NCBI RefSeq assembly: GCF_002005225.1
Contig: NZ_CP019724.1
Location: 2,916,501 to 2,980,500, forward strand
Direction of reading: 5' to 3'
Length of the DNA stretch: 64,000 bases
Origin: Streptomyces pactum
GTDB lineage: Bacteria; Actinomycetota; Actinomycetes; Streptomycetales; Streptomycetaceae
Below are positions 1-11,800 of the stretch, in pieces (position 1 is the first letter of the stretch; each line of letters starts with the position of its first letter). The position numbers and the translations under genes were made by a program. Under the pieces are notes generated by a model that ran no database searches, had not been told where the DNA came from, and worked only from the letters and a program-made list of their open reading frames with translations.

Positions 1-469
1 TCAGTCCGGCGAACACGCCCGTACGGCTGCCGCGCAGCGCGTGGATGTCGAGTCCGGCCTGTTCGAGCGCTTCCCAGGAGGTCTCCAGCAGCAGCCGCTG
101 CTGGGGGTCCATGGTCTGCGCCTCGCGCGGGGAGATACCGAAGAAGGCCGCGTCGAACGAGGCGATGTCGTCGACGAACCCGCCCCCGGAGGCGTAGCAG
201 GTGCCGGGGTGGTCGGGGTCGGGGTGGTGGAAGCCGTCCAGGTCCCAGCCCCGGTCGGTGGGGAATGGGCCGATGGCATCGGTCTCCTCGATCACCAGCC
301 GCCACAGGTCCTCGGGAGAGCTGACACCACCGGGGTAGCGGCAGGCCATTCCGACGATCGCGACGGGCTCGGTGCTCCTCGCCTCCGCGTCGGCCAGGCG
401 CCGACGCGTGCGGTGCAGGTCGGCGCTGACCCGCTTGAGGTAGTCCCGCAGCTCCTGCTCGTTGGCCAT
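1..469 (-). CDS. Type I modular PKS, N-terminal fragment (third PKS of the cluster, probable module 7)
   Basis: This is the first 156 codons of a further modular PKS; the rest lies beyond the window edge. The ATG at 469 is preceded by GGAGAGGA, and the stop of the upstream PKS is only 5 nt away, so the two are probably translationally coupled. Residues 1-30 form a short charged helix (starting [14 protein letters not shown]) typical of an N-terminal docking domain. The ketosynthase begins near residue 38 ([15 protein letters not shown]) and includes DPQQRLLLE and the GSRTGVFAG region. The KS active-site cysteine and all later domains are outside the window, so extender choice and reduction cannot be read. 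By gene order it should take the chain from module 6. The docking helix closely resembles the one opening the 475-14910 protein. Confidence 0.95.
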   Translation of the reverse strand, partial: MANEQELRDYLKRVSADLHRTRRRLADAEARSTEPVAIVGMACRYPGGVSSPEDLWRLVIEETDAIGPFPTDRGWDLDGFHHPDPDHPGTCYASGGGFVDDIASFDAAFFGISPREAQTMDPQQRLLLETSWEALEQAGLDIHALRGSRTGVFAGL

Positions 470-474
470 CCGGC

Positions 475-3400
475 TCAGTCCTCTCCGAGTTCCGCGTTGA
501 TGAAGTCGAACAGCTCTTCATCCGTGGCGGAATCGAGCTTGCTGGTGACGTCGCCGGCGGCGGCGCCGTCGTCGGGCGGTGTGCTCCAGGCGGTCGCCAG
601 CGCGCGCAGCCGGGCCGCGATCTGTTCGCGGTCGGCGGTGTCCGGCGGCGGGGCCGCGAGCGCGGCCTCCAGGTGGTCGAGCTGGGTGTGCACGGACTGG
701 GGCGCCCCCGCCACCGATCCCAGGAGCTTGCTCTCCAGGTGCTCGGCGAGCGCGGTCGCGGTGGGGTAGTCGAAGACCAGCGCGGCGGAGAGCTGGACGC
801 CGGTCTCGGCGACCAGGCCGTTGCGCAGTTCCACCGCGGTGAGCGAGTCGAAGCCCAGCTCCCGGAAGGAGCGGCGGGCGTCGAGGGGGGCGTCGGCGAC
901 GTAGTCGAGGACGGTGGCCACCTGCCGTTGGATCAGTTCCAGCAGCAGTTGGCGCCGACCGCTCTCGGACTGCTCGGCCAGGCGTTGCGCGAAGGACTGT
1001 CCGCTCGCCCGTCCGGTGCCGGCGGCGGCCCGGCGCAGCGGGGCGCGGACCAGTGAGCGGAACGGCGCGGGCAGCGTGCCGTCGGCCGCCTTCTTCCGCA
1101 GTACGCGCGTGTCCAGGCCCATCGGCACCAGGGCGGCCGCGCCGGAGGCCCAGGCCCGGTCGAACAGCGCGAGACCCTGTCGCGGGGTGAGGGCGAGGAC
1201 CCCGGCCTGGGCCATCCGGCGGCGGTCCACATCGGACAGGCGGGCGGACATGCCGGAGTCGGTCTCCCACAGGCCCCAGGCGAGCGAGGTCGCCGGGAGC
1301 CCGGCCGCCCGCCTGCCGTGCGCGAGCGCGTCCAGGAAGGCGTTGGCCGCGGCGTAGTTGGCCTGTCCGGCGCCGCCGAACACGCCGACGCCGGAGGAGA
1401 ACAGGACGAAGTGGGACAGTCCCAGACCCGCGGTCAGCTCGTGCAGGTGGTGCGCGGCCTCCGCCTTGGGCCGCATGACGGTGTCGATCCGCTCGGGGGT
1501 CAGCGTGGTGAGCACGCCGTCGTCCACGACGCCCGCGATGTGTACGACCGCGGTCACCGGGTGCTCGGCCGGGACGCCGGCCAGCGCGGCCTCCAGAGCG
1601 GCGCGGTCCGCGATGTCGCAGGCCCTGAACGTCGCCTCGGCGCCGCACGCGGCCAGTTCGCGGCCCAGTTCGGCCGCGCGGGGGTCGTCCGGTCCCTTCC
1701 GGCTGAGCAGGAGCAGCCTGCGCACGCCGTGTTCGGCCGCCAGGTGCCGCACGACCTCGGTGCCGATGCCTCCGGTGGCGCCGGTGACCAGCACCGTGCC
1801 GTGCTCGGGAGCTTCGGCGGCGGGGTCCTGCGGCGGCTCGGTGACCCGGGCCAGCCGGGGTACGAGCAGCCGGCCGTCGCGGATCGCGAACTGCGGCTCG
1901 TCCGCCGCCAGGGCGGTGCCGACGGCCGCCGCGAGCGGATCGGCGTCCTCCTCCCGGTCGCCCAGGTCGGCCAGGACGAACCGGTCGGGATGTTCGGCCT
2001 GGGCGGAGAGCAGCAGTCCGCGGACCGCCGCCTGCGCGGGGTCGACCGCGGTGCCGTCGCCGGTCGACACGGCGGTCCTCGTGACGAGGACGAGCCGGGC
2101 GCCGGTCAGCCGGGTGTCCGCGAGCAGTTCCCCGACCAGGGCCAGGGTGCGGTGCACGGTACGGCGCGCGGACTCCACGGGGGTGCCGGGCTCCGTCTCC
2201 ACGGGCAGGACGACGAGGCCGGGCCCGTCACCGCGGCCGGCCGCGTCGCCGAGGGACGCCGGGTCCGGGTGGGCGGCCGCCTCGGCACCCTCCGCCGCCA
2301 GGGCCTTGGCCAGGCCGTCGGCGGCGGAGCCCACCACGGCCCAGCGTTCCTCCGGGGCGGGGGCGAGGTCGTCCACCGGCGTCCAGACCGGCCGGTACAG
2401 GGCGTCCGGAGCGGTGTGCGTGTCCGGGCGGGCGGCGGCGGGGCCGCCGGTGCCGACCTGGACGTGCTCCACCGAGAGCACCGGCGACGCGTCCGCGTCG
2501 GTCAGCAGGACGGTGACGGCGTCGGGGGCGCTGCGGGTCAGGTGGACGCGCAGCTCGGTGGCGCCGGCCGCGTACCGGGTCACCCCGGTGAGGCGGACCG
2601 GCCGCCCGGCCAGTTCGGCGATCAGTTCCAGTACCTCGGTCAGCAGTTCGGGGTGGAGGCCGAAGCGGTCGGCGTCGGCCGCGTCCCGTTCGGTCAGGGC
2701 CAGCTCGGCGAACAGCTCGTCCTCTCCCCGGCGCCACACCAGGTCGGCGCCGACGGGTTCGGCGTCGGTCGGCGGCCAGGCCGCCGTACCGGTGGCGGTG
2801 TCGGGCCCGGGCCCGGGCCGTGGGGCGTCGCCGCCGAGTACGCCGCGGGCGATCCGTGTCCAGGCCCCCTCGGCGACGGGGCCGTCCGCCGGGCCCACGT
2901 GGAGCGTGCAGTCCCGGTTCCCGTCCTCGTCGGGTGCGGCGACCACCAGGTGCAGGGGTGCCAGGGGGGCGTGCGGAACCGGCCCGGTCACCTCGAGTTC
3001 GGCGATCCGGTGACAGCCGAGGCTCCCGCCGGCCCACAGCATCAGGTCGAGGACGTCGCCGTCGGACAGCGGCCGCCCGTCCGCGGGTGCGGGCAGGGTG
3101 CCGCTGAACAGGGACCCGCCCGTCCCCGGCAGCGTCACGGACGCCTTCAGCAGCGGGTGGCCGGTGCCGGTCAGGCCCGCGCCCTCCAACGCCTCGTCGC
3201 CACCCGTCGGCGCGTCCAGCCAGTAGCGCCGGTGCTGGAACGCGTAGGTGGGCAGCTCCACCCGGCGGGCGCCGGTGCCGTGGAAGAACGCGGTCCAGTC
3301 GACGCGTTCGGTGCGCACGTGGAGCCTGCCGAGCGCGGTGAGCAGGGTGCGCACCTGGTCGCGGTCGCGGCGCTGGGCGGCGATGCCGACGGCCCGCTCC

Positions 3401-5886
3401 CCCGCCGACTCCTGTGCCATGGCGGTCAGGACGCCGTCCGGGCCCAGTTCCAGGAAGGTGGTGGCGCCCTCGTCGAGCAGCGTGCGCACCCCGTCGGCGA
3501 ACCGCACCGCCTCGCGCACCTGGCGCACCCAGTAGGCGGGGTCGCACAGCTCGGCGCCGGCCACCTCACCGGTGAGGTCGCTGACGACGGGCAGCGTCGG
3601 CTCGGCGAAGGAGACCTGGGCGAGTTCCCGCTCGTAGGCGGCGAGCATCGGCTCCATCAGGGGGGAGTGGAAGGCGTGGCTGACGGTGAGCCGCTTGGTG
3701 CGCAGCCCCGCCTCCGCGAGCCGGGCGCCGGCGGCCGTGACGGCTTCCCCGGTGCCGGACAGGACCAGCGAGGCGGGGCCGTTGACCGCGGCGACGGCGA
3801 CCTCGGCGAACGTGTCGCCGAGTACCGCGGCCACCTCGTCCTCGGCCGCGGCGACGGACAGCATGGCGCCGCCCTCGGGCAGTTCCTGCATCAGCCGGGC
3901 GCGGGCGGCGACCACCCGGGCCGCGTCGGCGGCCGACCACACGCCGGCCACGTGCGCGGCGGCCAGCTCGCCGACCGAGTGTCCGAGCAGGGCGTCGGGC
4001 CGTACGCCCCAGTGCTCCAGCAGCCGGAACAAGGCCACCTCCACGGCGAACAGTCCGGTCTGGGTGTAGAGGGTCTGGTCGATCAGCGTGGCCTCGTCCG
4101 TGCCGGGCCCGGCCCACAGGACCGTGCGCAGCGGGCGCGGCAGGTGCCGGTCGAGTTCCGCGCACACCGCGTCGAAGGCCGCGGCGAACTCCGGGTACGC
4201 CTCGTACAGGCCGCGTCCCATGCCGGTGCGCTGGGCGCCCTGGCCGGTGAAGAGGAAGGCAAGTCCGCCCCCGGCCCGTTCCTCGGCGGCCCCGCTCGCG
4301 GCCAAATCGGCCAGGCTCCGGCCCAGTTCGTCCCGGTCGGCGGCGACGAGGACCGCCGCCCGGTCCAGCACGCCGCGGGTCGTGGCCAGCGAGTAGGCGA
4401 GGTCGGTGACCTCGTGCTCACCGCGGTCCAGGAGGGCCGTCAGGCGGCTGGCCTGGTCACGCAGCGCGCCCTGGGTGCGGGCGGACAGGACGAGCGGCAC
4501 GCAACGGGCGGGTGCCGCGGTGTCCGGTGCCCCGGTGTCCGGTGCCCCGGTGTCCGGTGCCCCGGCGCTCCCGTCGGTGCCGGTGTCGTCGTGGTGCGGC
4601 TCCGCCGCCTCCTCCAGGACGACGTGCGCGTTGGTGCCGCTGATCCCGAACGCGGACACCCCCGCGCGGCGCGGTTCGTCGCCGCGCGGCCACCGCCGTG
4701 CCTCGACGAGGAGTTCCACCGCTCCGGTGCTCCAGTCCACGTGCGGGCTGGGCTCGTCCACGTGCAGGGTGCGCGGCATCAGCCCGTGGCGCATGGCCTG
4801 CACCATCTTGATGACGCCGGCCATACCGGCGGCGGCCTGCGTGTGCCCGATGTTCGACTTGACCGAGCCCAGCCACAGCGGCCGTCCGGCCGGGCGGTCC
4901 TGGCCGTAGGTGGCCAGCAGCGCCTGCGCCTCGATCGGGTCGCCGAGCGTGGTGCCGGTGCCGTGCGCCTCCACCACGTCCACCGCCGAGGGCGGCAGCG
5001 CGGCGTTGGTCAGCGCCTGCCGGATGACCCGCTCCTGGGAGGGGCCGTTGGGTGCGGTGATCCCGTTGGAGGCCCCGTCCTGGTTCACCGCGGAGCCGCG
5101 GACGAGCGCCAGTACGGGATGTCCGAGCCGTCGGGCGTCGGACAGCCGCTCCAGCAGCAGGACGCCGGCGCCCTCACCGAGGGAGAACCCGTCCGCGGCG
5201 CCGGCGAACGGCTTGCAGCGGCCGTTGGCGGCCAGTCCGCGCTGCCGGCTGAAGGCCACGAAGGAGGTGGGGTCCGGCATGACGGTGGCGCCGCCGGCGA
5301 TGGCGAGGTCGCACTCGCCGCCTCGCAGCGCCTGGGCGGCGGTGTGCAGGGCCACCAGCGACGAGGAGCAGGCCGTGTCCACGGTCAGCGCGGGGCCCTG
5401 CAGGCCGAGGGAGTAGGAGATCCGGCCGGAGGCGACGCTGGACGCCGCGCTGACGAGGAAGCCCTCCATGCCGTCGGCCGAGCCTCGCAGCCGGGTGCCG
5501 TAGGTCTGATCGGTCAGGCCCACGTACACACCGGTCCGGCTGCCGCGCAGGGACCTGGGGGGAATGCCCGCCCGCTCCAGCACCTCCCAGGAGGTCTCCA
5601 GCAGCAGCCGGTGCTGCGGGTCCATCGCCTGGGCCTCGCGCGGCGAGATGCCGAAGAAGCCGGGGTCGAAGTCGCCCGCGTCGTGCAGGAATCCGCCGTG
5701 GTCGACGTAGCTGGTGCCGGGCGTGTCGGGATCGCCGTTCACGATCCGGTGCAGCGGCCAGCCCCGGTCCACCGGGAAGGGCGTGATCATGTCGCGTTCG
5801 TCGCGTACGGCCTGCCACAGATCCTCGGCGGAGGCGACGTCGCCGGGGTAACGGCAGGCCATCGAGACGACGGCGATCGGCTCGTC
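475..5886 (-). other. PKS module 6: KS-AT(malonyl)-DH(inactive)-KR-ACP
   Basis: The KS has Cys at residue 3181. The AT is malonyl type: GHSVGE and HAFH at 3745-3748. The DH-sized segment (about 3910-4150) has lost both catalytic residues. The HxxxGxxxxP motif is missing from the stretch reading [12 protein letters not shown], and the usual Asp of LLDAAL is Thr4091 ([11 protein letters not shown]). The KR keeps [13 protein letters not shown] (from about 4371), a VDD motif of B-type reductases and Tyr4519. The ACP serine is S4689. Expected outcome: a beta-hydroxyl left in place and no branch methyl. Boundaries are approximate. Confidence 0.85.
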
Positions 5887-8800
5887 CTGGTCGACGCGGA
5901 CGACGGTGGCGGGGGCCGCGGCGGGCTGGGCGGCCTCGGGTTCCAGGCCGCGGGCCAGGAAGTCGGCGAGTTCGGCGATGGTGGGGTGGTCGAAGACCAG
6001 GGTGGCCGGCAGACGCATGCCGGCCACGGTGCTCAGCCGGTCGCGCAACTCGACCGCCGTCAGCGAGTCGAAGCCGAGGTCCTTCAGCGCCCGTCCCGCG
6101 TCGACGGCCGCCGGGTCGCCGTGGCCCAGTACCGCGGCGACGTGCTCACGCACGAGGTCGCGCAGCGCCGTGGCGCGCTTGGCGCCGCTCAGTCCGGACA
6201 GCCGGCGGCCGAGCGGGGAGAGGGCGTCGGCCGGGGCGGGGCCCGTCCCGGCCTCGTCCGCCCGCGCCTCGGGCAGTTCGTCGAACAGCCGGCTGGGGCG
6301 ACGCAGGGTGAACTGCGGGATGAACCGGCCCCAGTCCACGTCCACCAGGAGGAGCGACTCCTCCCCCTCGGCGAGGATCGTGGCAAGGCCGCTGATCGCC
6401 AGGTCGGGGTCGACCAGGGGCACGCCCATGCGGTTGAGCATGTCGGCGACGGCGGGGTCGTCGATCATGCCACCACCGCCCCAGGGTGCCCAGGCCACCG
6501 ACACCGTGTGCGCACCGGCCGCGTGGCGTGCCTCGGCACGGGCGTCCAGAACGGCGTTGGCCGCCGCGTAGACGCCGTGCTCCCCCGCGCCCCAGGAGGC
6601 GCTGATGGAGGAGAAGTAGACGACGACGTCGGGCTGTTCGTCGTCCAGCGCCCGCTCGAGGTTGTCGATGCCGGCGACCTTCCCGGCCATGGCCAGCTCC
6701 ATGTCGGCCAGGCTCGCGTCGAGGAGCGGCCCGAGGCCGCCCGCGCCCGCGGTGTGGATGACGGCTCCGATCCGGTCCCCGTCGCTCCGGATCCGGTCGA
6801 CCAGCGCGTTCGCCTCGGCGGGCACGCTCAGGTCGCAGGCCAGCACGGTCGCCCGGGCTCCGAGGCCGGTCAGTTCGGCCACCAGGTCGTCGGCTCCGGG
6901 GGCCCGGGGGCCGCGGCGGCTGGTGAGCACGATGTGCTCGGCGCCCTCCCGTGCGAGCCAGCGGGCGACGCGTCCACCGAGCGCTCCGGTGCCGCCGGTC
7001 ACCAGCACCGTGCCGCGCGGGTGCCAGCCGGAGCCGGGCGTGGCGGTGGGACGGGCCCGCTCCAGCCGACGGCCGTACGCTCCCGAGGCGCGCAGCGCCA
7101 CTTGGTCCTCGTCGTCCCGTCCCGCGAGGACGGCGAGCAGCCTGCCCACGGCCGTCTCGTCGAGGGTGTCGGGCAGGTCGACGAGGCCTCCCCAGGTTCC
7201 CGGGGATTCCACGGCCGCGATCCGGCCCAGCGCCCAGAGCGCGGACTGCAGCGGACTGCCGGGCCGGTCGTCGTCCTCGCCGGCTGCCACGGCACCGCGG
7301 GTCAGGCACCACAGCGGCGCCTCGATACCGGCCGTGTGCAGTGCCTGGAGCAGGGTGACGGTGAGTGCCGTGCCCAGCGGGACGACCGGGCTCTCCGGGT
7401 GCGGCGAGACGTCGACGCCGGTCAGGGTGGCCACGCCGGCCACGTCCGTACCGGCCGCGCCGGCGTCGGCCAGCGCCTCGCGCAGCGTCGCCGCGAGGGC
7501 GGTCGGCTCGTCGCCGCCGCCGACCGCGACGGTCACCGTGCTGCCGGCCGCTTCCCGTACCGCGTTCAGCACGGCGGTGACGGCCGGGTCGCCGGCGGCG
7601 CCCTCGGGCGTCACCAGGAGCCAGGTACCGGGCAGTTCGGCGGTGGCCGCGTCCGGCAGCCGCTTCCACGTCACGCGGTAGCGCCAGCCGTCGATGACGG
7701 CTTGCTCCGTACGGCCGCGCCGCCAGGCCGACAGGGCGGGCAGCACCTCGCGCAGCGGCTGGTCGTCGGTGACGCCGAGGGTGCGGGTCAGCACGGGCAG
7801 GTCCGCTTCGTCCACGGCCCGCCAGAACGTGTCGTACACCGGGTCGGCCGCGGCGGGCCGGGGTTCGGGCCAGTAGCGGCTGCGCTGGAAGGCGTAGGTG
7901 GGCAACGGCACCGGCCGGGAGGGGGCGGGGCCGAACGCGGGCGACCAGTCGACGGGCGTGCCGCGGACCCACAGCTCGGCGAGCGAGGTGTGCATCCGGG
8001 CCAGTCCGCCCTCGCCCCGGCGCAGGGTGCCGGTCACCGTCAGGTCCGCGTCTTCGTGCTCGGCGGCCTCCAGCAGACCGGAGGTGAGCACCGGATGCGG
8101 GCTGACCTCGACGAACACGGTGTGTCCCTGGTCGACGAGGGCGCCGACGGCCGGGGCGAACAGCACCGGTTCGCGCAGGTTGCGGTACCAGTAGGCGGCG
8201 TCCAGCACGGTGGTGTCCTGCCACTGCGCCGTGACGGTGGAGAAGAAGGGGATCTCGGACGCTCGCGGCCGGACCGGTTCGAGCAGCCGCAGGACCTCGT
8301 CCTCGATACGGGCCACCTGCGCCGAATGCGAGGCATAGTCGACCTCGATGCGGCGCACCCGTACGTCCCGGGCGCGGGCGTACTCCATCAGCGCGTCCAG
8401 GTCCGCCGGTTCACCCGAGACCACCACGGAGGCCGGGCCGTTGACCGCGGCCACGGAGATCCGGCCGTCCCATCGCGGCAGCCAGGCCTCGGCCTCCTCG
8501 GGCGGGAGGGCGACGGAGACCATGCCGCCCGCACCGGCCAGCGCGCCGAGCGCCCGCGCGCGCAGGGCGACCACGCGCGCGGCGTCGTCCAGGGACAGCG
8601 CGCCCGCGACGCAGGCGGCGGCGATCTCTCCCTGCGAGTGTCCGACCACCGCCGCGGGGCGTACCCCGTAGGACCGCCACACCTCGGCCAGCGACACCAT
8701 GACCGCGAACAGGAGGGGCTGGACGACGTCGACCCGGTCGAGGGCCGTGCCGTCGCGGAGCGCCTCCGTGAGCGGGACGTCGACGTACGGCGCGAGGGCG

Positions 8801-11800
8801 CGCTCGCACTCGGCCCAGCGGGTGGCGAACACCGTCGAGGTGTCGAGGAGCTCGCCGGCCATCCCGGCCCACTGGCTTCCCTGGCCGGGGAAGACGAAGA
8901 CGGGACCGCGCCCGGTGGGCCGGGGCGCGCCGGAGACCACCGACGCGCACGGTTCCCCGGCGGCCAGAGCGTCCAGCCCGGCGAGGAAGTCACCGGTGCC
9001 GTCGTCCAGGACGACGGCCCGGTACTCGAAGGCGCTGCGGGAGGCGAACAGCGCGTGCCCGGTCGCCTCGGCCGTCAGGTCGCGGTCGGCCACGTGGGCG
9101 GCGAGGCGGGCCGCCTGGTCACGCAGGGCCTGGGGGGCTCGCCCGGACAGCAGCCACGGGACGGCGCGGCTGCCGGGGCGCACGGTGCCGGGGGCGCCGT
9201 CCTCGCGGGTGGCGGGCAGGTCGTGGGGAAGGGCCGCGTCGGGGCCCTGTTCGAGGATGACGTGCGCGTTGGTGCCGCTGACGCCGAACGAGGAGACGGC
9301 GGCGCGGCGCGGTCGCCCGGTGCCGGGCCACTCCCGTGCCTCGGTGAGCAGTTCCACGGCGCCCGAGGACCAGTCGACCTCGGGGGTCGGTTCGTCGACG
9401 TGCAGGGTGGGCGGCAGGATTCCGTGCCGCATCGCCTGCACCATCTTGATGATGCCGCCGACGCCGGCGGCGGCGGCGCTGTGGCCGATGTTCGACTTCA
9501 GCGAGCCCAGCCAGAGCGGCTGTTCGGCCGGGCGGTCCCGGCCGTAGGTGGCCAGCACCGCCTGGGCCTCGATCGGGTCGCCCAGCGCCGTCCCGGTGCC
9601 GTGCGCCTCCAGGGCGTCGACGTCCGAGGCGGCCAGCCCGGCGTCCGCGAGGGCCTGGCGGATGACCCGCTGCTGCGCTCCGCCGTTGGGTGCGGCGAGC
9701 CCGTTCGACGCGCCGTCGGAGTTGACCGCGCTGCCGCGGACCACGGCCAGTACCCGATGCCCGTTGCGGCGGGCGTCGGAGAGCCGTTCGACGAGCAGGA
9801 CGCCCACGCCCTCGGCCCAGTTGGTGCCGTCGGCGCCGGCTGCGAACGCCTTGCAGCGGCCGTCCGCCGCGAGCCCGTCCTGCTTGCCGAAGTCCACGAA
9901 GGCCGCCGGGGTGGAGATGACGGCGACGCCCCCGGCCAGGGCAAGGTCGCACTCGCCCTTCTCCAGCGCGCCGATGGCCGTGTGCAGGGCCACCAGCGAG
10001 GAGGAGCAGGCCGTGTCGACGGTGAGCGCCGGGCCGTGCAGACCGAGGGTGTAGGCGATCCGGCCGGAGACCACGCTGGTGGCGGTTCCGGTCATCAGGT
10101 AGCCCTCCGCCTCGGGCGAACCGGCGAGCGCGGCGGCGTAGTCGGATCCGGCCACGCCCGCGAACACCCCGGTGCGGCTGCCGCGCAGCGACGCCGGGTC
10201 GATGCCGGCGTCCTCCACGGCCTGCCAGGAGGCCTCCAGCAGGAGCCGTTGCTGCGGGTCCATGGCCAGCGCCTCGCGCGGCGACACACCGAAGAAGGCC
10301 GCGTCGAAGGCTGCCGCGTCGGACAGGAAGCCCGCCCTCAAGGCCAGTTGCGGAGCGGCACGCCGCAGCGCCGGGAGGTCCCAGCCGCGGTCGGCGGGGA
10401 AGTCGCCGACGCCGTCGCGACCGGAGTGCACCAGGTCCCACAGGCCCTCCGGGGCCTGGACTCCGCCGGGGTAGCGGCAGGCCATGCCGACGATGACCAC
10501 GGGGTCGTCGTGGTGCGCGCCGACGCGGACCTGCTCCGCCTCGCCGGGGGCCTCCCCGGTCAGTTCGGCCAGCAGGTGGGCCACGACCGCCTCGGGCGTG
10601 GGATGGTCGAAGACCAGGGTCGCCGAGAGGCTCAGCCCGGTCTCGGCCGCGATCCGGTCGCGGAACCGCACGGCGGTCAGCGACTCGAACCCGGCGTCGC
10701 GGAAGGGGCGCAGCGGGTCCACCGTGTCGCGGGAGGCGTGGCCGAGCACCGCTGCCGCCTCGGTGAGCACCAGGTCTCGCAGCGTGTGCTCGAGGTCGGC
10801 GGCCTCCGTGCCGGCCCGTGGCAGCACCGCGGCCGGCGCGGGCCGCAGCAGCGCCCGCACCTCCGGCAGGGCGGAGACGACGGGCCGGGGGCGCCGGCTG
10901 GTGAGGACGGGGTGGAACACGGGCCAGTCGACGTCGGCGATGGCGCATACGGCCGTGTCGTCGTCGAGGACGCGGCGCAGGGCCGCCAATGCCCGCTCGG
11001 GGGGCATGGGCACCAGTCCCGGCACGGCGGCCCCGTCGCCGGCCCCGGCCCACGGGCCCCAGCCGACGCAGGTGCCGCGCAGGCCCGCGGCGGTCCGGCG
11101 CTCGGCGGCGGACTCCAGGGCCGCGTGGACGACGCAGTGCGCGATGTCGTCCGTGCCGCCCCAGATCCCGGCGACCGAGGACAGCAGCACGAAGGCGTCC
11201 AGGTCCTGTTCGCCGAAGAGCTCGGTCAGCCGGTCGACCGTGCGCAGCCGGTCCGCCACCGCGGCGGCGACGGTCGAGGGGGCGGTGTCCTGCGGGGCGG
11301 ACGGCTGGATGTTGTCCAGGTGGACGACGGCCGTCACCGGGGAGGGCGTCCCGGGTGCCGGGCCCGCGGTGTCCCACTCCACGGAGGTACAGGGGACGTC
11401 GGCCGCCGCGGACGGGGCCTCGGTGCCGGGTCGTCGGGCCAGCACCACGGGGCGTTCGCCGTCGCCGCTCAGCATCCGCAGCAGGTCGGCGGTGGCCGCG
11501 GCGACGTCGCCGGTGACCAGGACGGTGCCGCCGCTCCGCCACTGGTGCGGGGCGCGCGGGGCGGACCGCGCGGCGTGCAGGCGTCGGGTGAACACCCCGG
11601 CGGTGCGTACGGCGAGTTCGTCGGCGGCGGCCGGGTCCGCCAGGACCGCCGCGAGCAGCCGGAGGGACCGTGCGTCCAGGCGCCGGGGCAGGTCCACCGT
11701 GCCTCCGCCGGTGTCCAGGGCGCGTCCCAGCCCCCACAGCGGGGCCTGGGCCGCGCCGGGCGCGTCCTCGCCCCCGACCGGCACCGCCGCGCGGGTCGCG

